Source: Maribacter antarcticus DSM 21422 (GTDB lineage Bacteria; Bacteroidota; Bacteroidia; Flavobacteriales; Flavobacteriaceae). From it: 64,000 bases of DNA. How positions within the stretch are numbered: position 1 is the stretch's first letter; every line of letters starts with the position of its first letter. This document shows positions 53,869 through 62,265 of this stretch, one piece after another. Location of the stretch: NCBI RefSeq assembly GCF_000621125.1, contig NZ_JHZC01000004.1, positions 496,001-560,000 on the forward strand, written 5' to 3'. The translations under genes and the position numbers were made by a program. Below the pieces are notes generated by a model that worked only from the letters and a program-made list of their open reading frames with translations, was not told the origin of the DNA and did not search any database.

Positions 53869-55998
53869 ATGAATGAAGACAAGCAAGATGTGTTAGTGAA
53901 AGAATGGTTAGTTGAAACATTACCCTACGAAGTCATATGGATGACTGAAGACGGTAATATTGTGTATGCAAACACTAAATTCTGTGAGCGCTTAGGGTAT
54001 AAGAAGTCAGAGCTTCTAAGGCTTTCTATATTCGATATTAATTCTACAGTAACCACAGAAAGCTGGAAAAATCATTGGGAAATCGTAAAAAAAGAGAACG
54101 TTCATAATTTTAAAGGAACTCATAAAAACAAGCAGGGTAAATTTTATGAAGTTGAAGTTAATGCGCAGTTTTTCTCAAATAATGGAAAAAATATCGTCTG
54201 TGCCATAGTTAATGACATTAGCCAGTCTAGTTTCTATGAAAATTTAATGGAAAGTACGCAAACCATTGCCCAAGTGGGTGGGTGGAAATTAAACCTACAA
54301 GACGGGTCACTCATAGCAACTACGGCCGCCTTAAAAATATTTAATACGCAAGACACAGATGATTTAACACCAGCCAACATCCTACATTATTTTAAGGATG
54401 CCGAAAAATTAAAAATATTATTAAGAGATGTTATGAGAAAAGCATCTTCGTATGATGAGATATTAGAAACTAAAGAAAATCCACCGCGCTATATTAGAGC
54501 TTTTGCCAAGCCCGTGTTAAAAGGGAAAAAGGTATATAAAATAATAGGAGTATACCAGGATGTTACATTGCAAAAGACCAAGGAAAACGCCTTGCAATTG
54601 TACAAAGAAATAATTGACAATGCTGAGGACATGATTTATGTCTACAACCGAAATGGAACTATTATACACTATAGTAATTCTGTAATAAAACAGTTAGGGT
54701 TTAGTAAAAAGAAATTAGATAGTTCTAGCATATTCAATTTAGATTCAGCTGTAACACCAGAATGGTGGGCTTCTCATTTTGACGAAATTGTAACAAAAGG
54801 CTCTTTGCGGTTTGAATGGTTAGGCATCCGCAAAGATGGCACAAAGTTTCCTGTAGATATTACAGCAAACCATTTGAGATACAACAATGAAGATTATAAT
54901 TGTGCGATTGTTAGAGATGTCACAGAACGTAAAATTCGTGATTTAAAACTCTACGATGCCCTAGAAGAAATTAAATTATTGAAAGAACGTCTTGAAAATG
55001 AAAATGAATACCTACAAGAAGAAATAAGCAATAAATTGTATGCCGATAATATCATATGTGGTAGTGACGCTTATGCCAAGGTTTTAGAACAAGTCCATCA
55101 AGTCGCACCAACAGAAACTACGGTTTTAATTACAGGTGAATCTGGAACAGGTAAGGAGTTAATAGCAAGAGCCTTACACACCAATAGCTTAAGAAAAGAT
55201 AGACCTCTAATAAAAATTAATTGTGCAACCTTACCTAAAGAGTTAATAGAGAGCGAATTATTCGGACATAAAAAAGGTGCTTTTACGGGAGCAGTAGCAG
55301 ATAAGATTGGAAAATTTGCTTTAGCGGATGGCGGCACCATCTTTTTAGATGAAATAGGAGAGATGCCCATTGATTTGCAATCAAAACTTTTACGCGTATT
55401 ACAAGAAGGAGAGTTTGATGAATTGGGAGGCTCGAAAACGATAAAAGTAGATGTTCGGGTTATAGCAGCTACCAATAGACGCCTTGAGGACATGATAAAA
55501 GAAGGAACTTTTAGAGAGGATTTGTATTATCGATTAAATGTTTTCCCAATATATAATATACCCTTACGCGCCAGAAAAGAAGATATCCCTTTGTTAGCGC
55601 AATTCTTTTTAGAAAAATATTCGGCTAAAGCTGGCAGAGCCTTTAAACGCTTATCAAAAAAAACCATCACCGCTTTAATGGCCTACAGTTTTCCGGGAAA
55701 CATTAGAGAATTAGAAAATCTAATTGAACGTGCTGTTATTTTGGAAAGCGGCACAACACTGAACCCAGGACGTTGGATGCCAAAAACTGATGCTTTAACT
55801 CATACGGATGATTTTAAATCATTTGAAGCGTTGCAACGCGATTATATTATTGACGTTTTAAACTATACTAATTGGCGTGTTAGCGGACATAAAGGAGCCG
55901 CCACTATTCTTAATATGAAAGATAAAACGCTTTTTGCCAAAATGAAACGTTTAGGTATTGAGAAACAAATTTCACTAAAAAAAGTCGTCCACCGGTAA
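53869..55998 (+). CDS. PAS-containing sigma-54 enhancer-binding protein
   Basis: A 709-residue bacterial enhancer-binding protein. Three PAS domains (about 1-125, 126-240 and 241-360), a short coiled coil (360-390), the AAA+ sigma-54 interaction domain (about 395-625) with Walker A GESGTGKE, the sigma-54-contacting GAFTGAV loop, Walker B GGTIFLDEIGEMP and an arginine finger region (FREDLYYRLNVFPI), then a Fis-type helix-turn-helix (about 660-705, WRVSGHKGAATILNMKDKTL). There is no receiver domain, so the signal is probably sensed directly by the PAS domains (redox, ligand or flavin/heme). It is divergent from the pirin operon, whose spacer carries a sigma-54 promoter and a palindrome; it is the obvious activator of that operon. 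Confidence 0.92.
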   Translation: MNEDKQDVLVKEWLVETLPYEVIWMTEDGNIVYANTKFCERLGYKKSELLRLSIFDINSTVTTESWKNHWEIVKKENVHNFKGTHKNKQGKFYEVEVNAQFFSNNGKNIVCAIVNDISQSSFYENLMESTQTIAQVGGWKLNLQDGSLIATTAALKIFNTQDTDDLTPANILHYFKDAEKLKILLRDVMRKASSYDEILETKENPPRYIRAFAKPVLKGKKVYKIIGVYQDVTLQKTKENALQLYKEIIDNAEDMIYVYNRNGTIIHYSNSVIKQLGFSKKKLDSSSIFNLDSAVTPEWWASHFDEIVTKGSLRFEWLGIRKDGTKFPVDITANHLRYNNEDYNCAIVRDVTERKIRDLKLYDALEEIKLLKERLENENEYLQEEISNKLYADNIICGSDAYAKVLEQVHQVAPTETTVLITGESGTGKELIARALHTNSLRKDRPLIKINCATLPKELIESELFGHKKGAFTGAVADKIGKFALADGGTIFLDEIGEMPIDLQSKLLRVLQEGEFDELGGSKTIKVDVRVIAATNRRLEDMIKEGTFREDLYYRLNVFPIYNIPLRARKEDIPLLAQFFLEKYSAKAGRAFKRLSKKTITALMAYSFPGNIRELENLIERAVILESGTTLNPGRWMPKTDALTHTDDFKSFEALQRDYIIDVLNYTNWRVSGHKGAATILNMKDKTLFAKMKRLGIEKQISLKKVVHR

Positions 55999-56034
55999 CT
56001 AAATAATTTGGATTAATTGTGCATATAAACCATT

Positions 56035-56125
56035 GGGCAACACAGTATATAATTGGTTGCCTGTTCTGACCTACCTTCGAATACTAAGCTGGCATTTAAT
56101 ATGAATCTGCAACTATTATTTAAGG
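56035..56125. repeat. Palindromic intergenic repeat, copy C (degenerate)
   Basis: CAACACAGTATATAATTGG (56038 on) fits the block shared with copies A, B and D. GGCAAC (56036-56041) and GTTGCC (56056-56061) form a 6-bp inverted pair. It follows the stop of the enhancer-binding protein gene by about 40 bases. Confidence 0.45.
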
Positions 56126-56144
56126 ACGTAACATCAACATATAA

Positions 56145-56729
56145 ATGAATCATAAACCTTTATTAGATTACATAAATAAATATATCAACTTAACTGTTGA
56201 AGAGGAAACAATTTTGATTTCTAAAGTAGTTCTTAGAAATTATCTTAAAGATCAATACATCTCACAACAAGGTGATATTTGTAAAAGTGCCAATTTTATT
56301 ATTTCGGGATGTACAAAAACATTTCATGTAGATATGGCAGGTCAAGAACATATCGTGATGTTCTCCGTTGAAGATTGGTGGACATCTGATTTGGGAAGTT
56401 TTATATCTCAAACTCCCGCAGACTTTAACGTTCAATGCATAGAGAATACTCAACTTATTCAATTCACTTACGATAATCTTGAAGCGTTATACACAGCGCT
56501 TCCTAAGCTCGAGCGCCTTTTTAGAAAGATAATAGAACGTGCTTTTATAGCGTCACAAAAAAGAATTATTAGAAATTTTAGTCTTACAGCGAAAGAACGT
56601 TATCTAATTTTCAAGGAGGCATATTCAGAAATTGAACAACGCGTGCCTCAATATATGATTGCTTCGTATTTAGGTATTACCAAAGAGTTTTTAAGTAAGA
56701 TTAAAAGTCAAATCATTCACAACCAATAA
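56145..56729 (+). CDS. Crp/Fnr-family transcription regulator (second)
   Basis: A 194-residue regulator with an N-terminal cNMP-binding-like domain (about 20-125, DQYISQQGDICKSANFIISG) and a C-terminal helix-turn-helix ending YLGITKEFLSKIKS, as in Bacteroidota Crp-like proteins. The phosphate-binding arginine motif is absent. It lies between the enhancer-binding protein gene and a SnoaL-like gene on the same strand. It is a paralogue of, but not close to, the regulator at 36983. Its target is unknown; the palindrome TGTTAA-TCTAGT-TTAACA (56731-56748) right after its stop is a possible site. Confidence 0.87.
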   Translation: MNHKPLLDYINKYINLTVEEETILISKVVLRNYLKDQYISQQGDICKSANFIISGCTKTFHVDMAGQEHIVMFSVEDWWTSDLGSFISQTPADFNVQCIENTQLIQFTYDNLEALYTALPKLERLFRKIIERAFIASQKRIIRNFSLTAKERYLIFKEAYSEIEQRVPQYMIASYLGITKEFLSKIKSQIIHNQ

Positions 56730-56786
56730 ATGTTAATCTAGTTTAACATCATTTCATAATCTACTTCATTTTCTAAAGTTTTAATG

Positions 56787-56804
56787 TTTGGCACATTTGT
56801 ACCA
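56787..56804 (+). promoter_or_regulatory. Sigma-54-like promoter upstream of the SnoaL-like gene
   Basis: TTTGGCAC (56787-56794), five bases, then TACCA. The -24 half is perfect; the -12 half has CC in place of GC. Transcription would start near 56816, 10 bases before the ATG at 56826. Confidence 0.4.
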
Positions 56805-56825
56805 TACTATTTAAAACAAAAAAAG

Positions 56826-57179
56826 ATGAATACATTATTAGAAAAAATTAGCACAATTAACGACATGATTCTTCAGGGAAAAGCTTTAGAAGCTTTTGAT
56901 CAATTCTATGATGATGCTATTGTAATGCAAGAAAATGACAATCCGGTTGTTGAAGGAAAAGCCGCAAATAGAAAACGGGAAGAAGATTTCTTTGAAGCCA
57001 TTACAGAATTTAGAGGAGCTCAGCCTTTAAAAGTAACCATTGGAGAAAATACGACCATGGTAGAGTGGCATTTTGATTATACGCATAAAGATTGGGGGAT
57101 TAAAAATTACACCCAAGTTGCTGTTCAAGACTGGAAAGACGGAAAAATAATAAAAGAGAAATTTTACTACGGAGCATAA
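56826..57179 (+). CDS. SnoaL-like / NTF2-fold protein
   Basis: A 117-residue NTF2-like (SnoaL/DUF4440-type) protein. The layout is helix, then FDQFYDDAIVMQENDNPVVEG and a strand-rich second half ending VQDWKDGKIIKEKFYYG, characteristic of the cone-shaped fold used by isomerases, cyclases and stress proteins. An upstream in-frame ATG at 56784 would add 14 residues but lies across the promoter-like box, so 56826 is preferred. It is 32 bases ahead of a YceI gene and probably co-transcribed with it. Confidence 0.8.
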   Translation: MNTLLEKISTINDMILQGKALEAFDQFYDDAIVMQENDNPVVEGKAANRKREEDFFEAITEFRGAQPLKVTIGENTTMVEWHFDYTHKDWGIKNYTQVAVQDWKDGKIIKEKFYYGA

Positions 57180-57211
57180 TTTAAAGTATAGACAATTTAA
57201 AAATAATAAAA

Positions 57212-57790
57212 ATGAAAAATTCAATTAAAAACATAGTTAAATTAGTAATCGTAGCATTTATGATATTTTCTTTTACAACAGTAGAAGGTGAGAAAAAAGA
57301 CATTAAAGTAGATAACAGTACGATTGTTTGGAAAGGTTATAAAGTAACTGGTTCTCATGCAGGTGTCATTTCAATTAAATCTGGACACCTTAATTTTACA
57401 AAAGAAAAATTGACTGGAGGACGTTTTGAAATAGATATGTCAACTATTTCAGTTACCGATTTAGAAGGTGAATACAAAGGACAATTAGAAGGTCATCTAA
57501 AATCTAATGATTTCTTTGGGGTTGAAAAGTTTCCGACCGCAACATTGCTCTTTACTCAAGTAAAATCACTTGGAAAAAATTCTTATGACGTAGCAGGAGA
57601 CCTAACGATTAAAGGGAAAACAGAAAGGGTTTCATTTAATATTTCCGTTTACGGAAGCAAAGCCAGTGTGGCATTAAAAATAGATAGAACAAAATTCGAT
57701 GTAAAATATGGCTCTACAAGTTTCTTTGATGGATTAAAAGATAAAGCGATTTATGATGAGTTTGACTTAGTTGCAGATTTAGAGTTTTAA
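57212..57790 (+). CDS. YceI family protein (exported form)
   Basis: A 192-residue YceI protein with a signal peptide (IVKLVIVAFMIFSFTTVEG). The lipocalin-like domain starts DNSTIVWKGYKVTGSHAG and includes HLKSNDFFGVEKFPTATLLF, the same motif as the copy at 48962. It is predicted to be periplasmic and to bind a hydrophobic isoprenoid-like ligand. Together with the SnoaL-like gene it forms a short operon, perhaps in the same sigma-54 regulon as the pirin operon. A terminator follows at 57875. Confidence 0.88.
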   Translation: MKNSIKNIVKLVIVAFMIFSFTTVEGEKKDIKVDNSTIVWKGYKVTGSHAGVISIKSGHLNFTKEKLTGGRFEIDMSTISVTDLEGEYKGQLEGHLKSNDFFGVEKFPTATLLFTQVKSLGKNSYDVAGDLTIKGKTERVSFNISVYGSKASVALKIDRTKFDVKYGSTSFFDGLKDKAIYDEFDLVADLEF

Positions 57791-57840
57791 TAAAATTACT
57801 TAATCACAGCAAGACTTCAATTACATTAATGTTAGAAAAA

Positions 57841-57870
57841 CTGCTGCCTAACAACATATATAAGTAGCAG
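57841..57870. repeat. Intergenic repeat block, copy D
   Basis: GCCTAACAACATATATAAG, inside a CTGCT/AGCAG pair (57841-57845 and 57866-57870). The TAACAACATATATAAGTA block (57849-57866) fits the block starting copies A, B and C. Confidence 0.45.
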
Positions 57871-57874
57871 TATC

Positions 57875-57903
57875 AGCGCAAGCCCTTTGGTTTGCGCTTT
57901 TTT
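57875..57903 (+). terminator. Rho-independent terminator
   Basis: AGCGCAAGCC (57875-57884) pairs with GGTTTGCGCT (57889-57898) around CTTT, followed by six T. It ends the SnoaL-YceI transcript. Confidence 0.85.
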
Positions 57904-58095
57904 CATTATTTTTCCTTTAGGAAATGTATAGCTATGTGAGCTATTTCTTCCCATATACAAACACGTTAAGCGCAAACATAAGCAACAGAAATTGAATGCA
58001 TACATTTTTAATTTACTTCAAGAAATACCACAATATAGGATGACTCCATGTGTAGACGCTAGCGCAAAAACTATTAGAAAAAGAATTGCACTTAA

Positions 58096-59228
58096 ATGAA
58101 CTATGTCTATGCTGCTTCTAGTGGGCTAATTCTTATTTTTATTTTCCTGATTCTTAGAAGAGAACGTAAAAGTAATGCAGATTATCTGTTAATAGGAATC
58201 AATATTTTAATAGGGTGCTTTATGCTGGCTGATGTTTTCATTCAATGGAAACTAACTTCTGAAACTATTATATTTCAAAATGGCATTCCTCTACTCCTTT
58301 TTCCAACCTTTGTTTGGTATTTATTACAGTTTACCCATAACAATAGAAAAACTCGTCGCGTCTGGTATTTACTCTTTTCCCCTGCCCTTGTGTTCTTGGT
58401 TCTGAGTGTTATAGACCATTATGTGCTATTGAACTATGACAATCAACAATTAATATCGGACCATTTCAATGCTCCAACTATTTGGTATCAGCTCATTTTC
58501 AAAGCCTCTCAGCTTTTATTTATTGGAATACTCATCTGGCTGCTGAGTGTCTTAAATAAGTTTGATGAAAGACTCAAGGCCTCTTATTCTGCTATTGAGA
58601 CTGTAAATTTACGCTGGCCAAAACATTTTACATGGTCTATTTATCTTTTCTTATAATCACCTTCGTCCTATTTCTCAGTCAAAACTTAGGCCTTTTGCCC
58701 ATAGGAATCAATCAAATTTTCGGAATAGTATATGGCATTTTGGTCTGTTCCGTATTTTACTTGAACTATCAAGGAATCCAACACTACACCCAATCACCAG
58801 TATATCCTTCAAAAGAAAATGATGCTACAGCTCGCACTGCTGTAGCGGTTGCAAAGCAGCATGTAAATAATGACGCAACTAATACGCGTCTACTTAATAA
58901 AGAGGAAAAAGTGCTGGAGACTGAAATAATTTCTCTTATTGAAAGAGAAAATCTTTATTTAGAACCCACAAGTAATTTAGAGAATTTAGCCACACGACTA
59001 GGAAAGAGCAGGCATCAAATTTCAAAAATAATTAACGTAAAAGAAGATTGGTCTTTTTATGATTTAATTAATGGGTATCGCGTCAAGCATCTTCAAAAAA
59101 TGCTGTATGACCCGAAAAATAGCCGGTTCACAATTCTTTCTTTAGGGCTTGAAAGCGGGTTTAACTCGAAGGCTACATTAAACCGTATTTTTAAAAACAC
59201 CACAGGCTTAACCCTAGAGAATACCTAA
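58096..59228 (+). pseudogene. Membrane AraC-family regulator, frameshifted
   Basis: Two overlapping frames make one protein. The first (58096-58656) encodes five to six membrane helices and stops after FTWSIYLFL. The second frame (open from before 58632) continues the last helix as LIITFVLFLSQNLG, then a cytoplasmic linker and an AraC helix-turn-helix (NLENLATRLGKSRHQISKII, FTILSLGLESGFNSKATLNR) to 59228. One extra T in the T4 run near 58650 would join them into a normal 7-helix sensor/AraC regulator of about 377 residues, a common Bacteroidota type. It is either a recent pseudogene or a sequencing indel. The neighbouring gene at 59348 may be its target. Confidence 0.75.
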
Positions 59229-59347
59229 ACACGAAGTCTCAATCTATCGCATAGTGCTACAAATAAGTCTCATTGGATAGCATGAGTCGACCAGTTATAG
59301 TTTTCAAAATAAATTTGCATTAAATATTAATTTGAAAACTTATTTAT

Positions 59348-60007
59348 ATGAAAACCTTTAAACTTTTAGTATTCGTCTTTTTAATTGTATCCCAAACAAC
59401 ATCTTTAGCTCAAGAGTGGAAGACCGACAGAAAAATCAATGTTTTATTTGGCTTAACACAGCCCTTGCTTGTTGATGGATTCAATATTGAGGGAAATTAC
59501 ATCCACAATCGGCTAATTTTTGATTATTCTCATGGTGTATCATTAGATTTCTCTGGGAGTAGTACTACAACAGAATTGGAAATGCAAGGAGTCACAGTTC
59601 ACATGCCTTGGACAACAGGATTTGGTGTAGGTTACCGACTAAACGAATGGCTTAATATTCGCGTTGAACCTAATTGGCATAGATTCGAATTCTATTATGA
59701 AGGAGAAAGTCAAACCAGTTTGAATGAAATAGACTCTTACAATACCTTTAGCTTAGGATTGGGACTATATGGTAATTTCCAGCCTTTTAAAAATAGTACT
59801 TCTTTTATAAAAGGTATTATGGTTACACCAAGTATACGCTTTTGGCCTACAGTTTCCTCATCATTAGACGGTGATTCCTTCACTTACAATAATAAAAACA
59901 CGGGTGCTATGGAAACAATTGAAGTACTAGATTCTGATGTTGCATTCACCCCTTTTATTTTTAACGTAAGTATCGGATATTCTTTTGACCTTAAAAAGAA
60001 GAAATAA
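59348..60007 (+). CDS. Outer-membrane beta-barrel-type protein
   Basis: A 219-residue exported protein with a clear signal peptide (MKTFKLLVFVFLIVSQTTSLAQ). The mature part has alternating polar/hydrophobic strands with aromatic girdle residues (INVLFGLTQPLLVDGFNIEG, TTGFGVGYRLNEWLNIRVEP, FIFNVSIGYSF), consistent with an eight-stranded outer-membrane barrel. I do not recognise a specific family. It lies 119 bases after the frameshifted AraC-type regulator gene and is followed by a strong inverted repeat at 60051. Confidence 0.6.
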   Translation: MKTFKLLVFVFLIVSQTTSLAQEWKTDRKINVLFGLTQPLLVDGFNIEGNYIHNRLIFDYSHGVSLDFSGSSTTTELEMQGVTVHMPWTTGFGVGYRLNEWLNIRVEPNWHRFEFYYEGESQTSLNEIDSYNTFSLGLGLYGNFQPFKNSTSFIKGIMVTPSIRFWPTVSSSLDGDSFTYNNKNTGAMETIEVLDSDVAFTPFIFNVSIGYSFDLKKKK

Positions 60008-60358
60008 TACCGGTAAGCATAATTGGGAATTAAGAATCAACAAACGTTTAAATTAGAGTCCTTAGTTGAGTATGCAATAAGGACTCTAATTGAGCGCTTC
60101 AAAAAGTACCCGAACCAAGGCATACATGCGTTAAGAAGAAAACCAATATTTTTTGGGATGTTTCACTTTGACCTTAGCTTTTAAAATATAAAAATGGCAA
60201 CTAAAAATAAACGCCAGTGGCGAACATTATTTATCGTTGATGGCGCTTTATTTTGAAATGAAATAGTGTAACAATTAATACATAATTACTAAACGGAAAG
60301 TTAAGTATTACAAAATCTGCCACTAACCATACATCAAAGGTTAGGACGTGACATTTGG
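60008..60358. other. Intergenic region with a 14-bp inverted repeat
   Basis: AATTAGAGTCCTTA (60051-60064) and TAAGGACTCTAATT (60078-60091) are perfect inverted arms with a 13-base loop, probably ending transcription of the gene at 59348 although no T run follows. No coding frame of note in the rest. Confidence 0.6.
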
Positions 60359-60940
60359 TCAATCTAACAATGACAATGCAATATTTATAGCATCGGTCGA
60401 TTCTTTTTTATCAGGACGAATTTTAGAAACAACGCGAATACCATTGTATATGGTATAAAAAAGAGTTGCAAGGGATTTTAAATCTAGCGTTGTATTTAAT
60501 TGACCACTTTCTTGACCTTTTCTAAGATAATTATAGAATACCTTTTCAAAATCTCGTTTGTTTTTTTCTAAAATTATTAAAAGACTTTTGTCGTTTGGAA
60601 TAAGCTCTGTTGTACTATTTACAACAAAGCAACCTTTGTTATCTTCATCTAGTATGTCATTTTGAATAGACGTATGAAAAAGTTCTGAGAATCCAATCTT
60701 TACATCCGGTCGAGTTTCAAAAAAATGCATGACTCCTTCAAGATTTGTCTTCCGGTAAAGCGCAAACGACTTTTTAAAAAGTTGGTTTTTGTCTCCAAAA
60801 GTATCATAAAGACTTGCTCTATTAATACCCAAATGGCTAACTAAATCTTGGACAGAAGTTGCTGAATAGCCTTGTTTCCAAAACAAATTCATTGCTTTGG
60901 TCAAGACTTCATTTTCATCAAATAACTTTACTCTTGGCAT
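60359..60940 (-). CDS. TetR/AcrR-family repressor
   Basis: A 193-residue TetR-family regulator. The N-terminal helix-turn-helix reads VLTKAMNLFWKQGYSATSVQDLVSHLGINRASLYDTFGDKNQLF, the canonical signature, and the C-terminal ligand domain contains a GCFVVNSTTELIPND segment typical of the YxaF/AcrR-type subgroup. It is encoded 80 bases downstream of the SDR gene on the same strand. Three similar palindromes, two before the SDR gene and one between the two genes, make repression of the pair by this protein, with relief by an SDR substrate, the likely circuit. Confidence 0.9.
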   Translation of the reverse strand: MPRVKLFDENEVLTKAMNLFWKQGYSATSVQDLVSHLGINRASLYDTFGDKNQLFKKSFALYRKTNLEGVMHFFETRPDVKIGFSELFHTSIQNDILDEDNKGCFVVNSTTELIPNDKSLLIILEKNKRDFEKVFYNYLRKGQESGQLNTTLDLKSLATLFYTIYNGIRVVSKIRPDKKESTDAINIALSLLD

Positions 60941-60988
60941 ACGAAAATATTTGTGGAAGCATTAAAGACTTCCACAAATATAATCTAT

Positions 60989-61004
60989 TGGAACATTCAT
61001 TCCA
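60989..61004. promoter_or_regulatory. TetR operator candidate between SDR and TetR genes
   Basis: TGGAACATTCATTCCA has the same GAAC-N4-GTTC-like geometry as the site at 61807. It would allow autoregulation of the repressor gene. Confidence 0.5.
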
Positions 61005-61020
61005 AATATTGCTAAAAAAA

Positions 61021-61776
61021 TTAACTCAACAGTGGATTAATAATTATTCCACCATCTATATTGTACTCACTACCTGTAATGAAAGAAGCGTCATCAGATG
61101 CTAAAAACGAAACCAATTTAGCAATATCTTCAGGTTGACCAAATCTCTTCAGCGGAATACGATTTTGCAACGCTTCTGCAAATCCATTTAATTGTTCTTC
61201 TTCCATGCCTGTTTTACTATAAATTGGTGTTGAAACTGGGCCTGGATTTACAGAATTGACACGAATTTTTCTCGGTGCTAGTTCTGTTGCAGCAGTTCGA
61301 GTATAGGAATTTAAAGCGGCTTTAGAAGCGGCATAAACTGCCGTATTTGGCATTCCTGTATAAGCATTTATAGAACCTAGATTAATTATTGATGCACCGT
61401 CATTTAGTATTGGCAGAAACTTTTCAGTTGTAAAGAAGGCACCTTTAAAATTAATCCCCATTTGATGGTCAAACATTTCTTCAGTTATTTGTCCGATTGG
61501 AGCAGCTTGAAAAATACCAGCATTTACGAATAGAACGTCAACTTTTCCAAATTCTTTTTTTACTTGTTCAACCAAATCTTCGATTGCTAAAATGCTTTCT
61601 ACGTCTGCAACAATTCCTTTTACACCTAGTTCTTGAGCTGCCTTTTCAACTTTTTCCGAATTTCTTCCTGTGATTACAACAGTTGCACCTTCACTTTTTA
61701 ATTCTTTGGCAGAAGCATAACCAATTCCACTATTACCACCTGTAACAACGGCAATTTTTCCATTTAATTTACTCAT
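61021..61776 (-). CDS. SDR family NAD(P)-dependent oxidoreductase
   Basis: A 251-residue classical short-chain dehydrogenase. The cofactor motif TGGNSGIGYASAKEL carries the glycine-rich turn, an N-A-G motif is in LFVNAGIFQ, and the catalytic residues are S in GASIINLGSINAY and Y-x-x-x-K in VYAASKAAL; the late PGPVSTPIY is typical. R at the end of strand 2 (VITGRNSEKV) suggests NADPH. The substrate is unknown. SDR-TetR pairs of this type usually deal with electrophiles or xenobiotic carbonyls. The upstream region carries the TetR operators. Confidence 0.92.
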   Translation of the reverse strand: MSKLNGKIAVVTGGNSGIGYASAKELKSEGATVVITGRNSEKVEKAAQELGVKGIVADVESILAIEDLVEQVKKEFGKVDVLFVNAGIFQAAPIGQITEEMFDHQMGINFKGAFFTTEKFLPILNDGASIINLGSINAYTGMPNTAVYAASKAALNSYTRTAATELAPRKIRVNSVNPGPVSTPIYSKTGMEEEQLNGFAEALQNRIPLKRFGQPEDIAKLVSFLASDDASFITGSEYNIDGGIIINPLLS

Positions 61777-61806
61777 CTTTTCTATTTTTAATTTGTTAAT
61801 TATATT

Positions 61807-61856
61807 AGAACGTTCGTTCTGTTATACAAACATACGAATACTAGAATGATTATTCC
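61807..61856. promoter_or_regulatory. TetR operators upstream of the SDR gene
   Basis: AGAACGTTCGTTCT (61807-61820) is a perfect palindrome with a 2-base centre, 31 bases before the SDR start. AGAATGATTATTCC (61843-61856) is a weaker second copy 36 bases further upstream. Confidence 0.65.
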
Positions 61857-61861
61857 AAATA

Positions 61862-62145
61862 AAATATTGAATTTTTTTAAAAAATATTAAAACATGTGCT
61901 CACAGAGAACTCCAGCAAAAAATGATAGAATTTATATGATAGTACTTTGAGTCTTCCTTTACCATTTTAATCCGTATTCCACATCAGCCAATACTTGTTG
62001 TAATAGTTTGTTTCAAACTGCCATTAATGCTCATTTTGCCCTCTTTCAATTTGCGACCAAACTACGGAGGTGAAAAGTAACTCCTTCCTACACTGGCATC
62101 GGATACCAAGTTTTTAGCCTCATAGATTTAAGTAACAGCAGGGTC
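61862..62145. other. Intergenic region with a possible IS110-associated repeat copy
   Basis: No gene. GGAGGTGAAAAGTAACTCCTT (62070 on) and AAGTTTTTAGCCTCATAGA (62108 on) resemble the end repeats at 46447 and 46197, suggesting another relic of the same element. Confidence 0.35.
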
Positions 62146-62190
62146 CTTAATGTACTAAGACCAATTAGCCGCATTAGAAAGGAATTTACT
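62146..62190 (+). pseudogene. Possible 3' tail of a Crp-like regulator gene
   Basis: In one frame it reads LNVLRPISRIRKEF, resembling the end of the regulator at 36983 (LGITQRHLSRIRKAI). CGCATTAGAAAGG is shared exactly with that gene at 37532-37544. It is followed, like the other copies, by the GGACATTTGTCC palindrome and an enzyme gene. Confidence 0.4.
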
Positions 62191-62194
62191 TTTT

Positions 62195-62206
62195 GGACAT
62201 TTGTCC
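62195..62206. promoter_or_regulatory. GGACATTTGTCC operator candidate
   Basis: Inverted arms GGACA/TGTCC around two bases, 60 bases upstream of the saccharopine-dehydrogenase-like gene. It is the reverse complement of the palindrome at 37558 and 43370. Confidence 0.5.
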
Positions 62207-62265
62207 TATAACAAGCGTCAATAGCGTCTTAATTTTGCTCATGTTAATTTAAGAAACAAAAAAAG

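Noticed and set aside
60195-60257. 20-codon frame starting at ATG 60195 with a weak long hairpin
   Set aside because: Too short, no ribosome-binding site, no recognisable motif; treated as chance.
62066-62130. A complete further IS110 copy next to the dehydrogenase-like gene
   Set aside because: Only parts of the end repeat match, and the transposase-like match lies on the wrong side of it, so no element is claimed.
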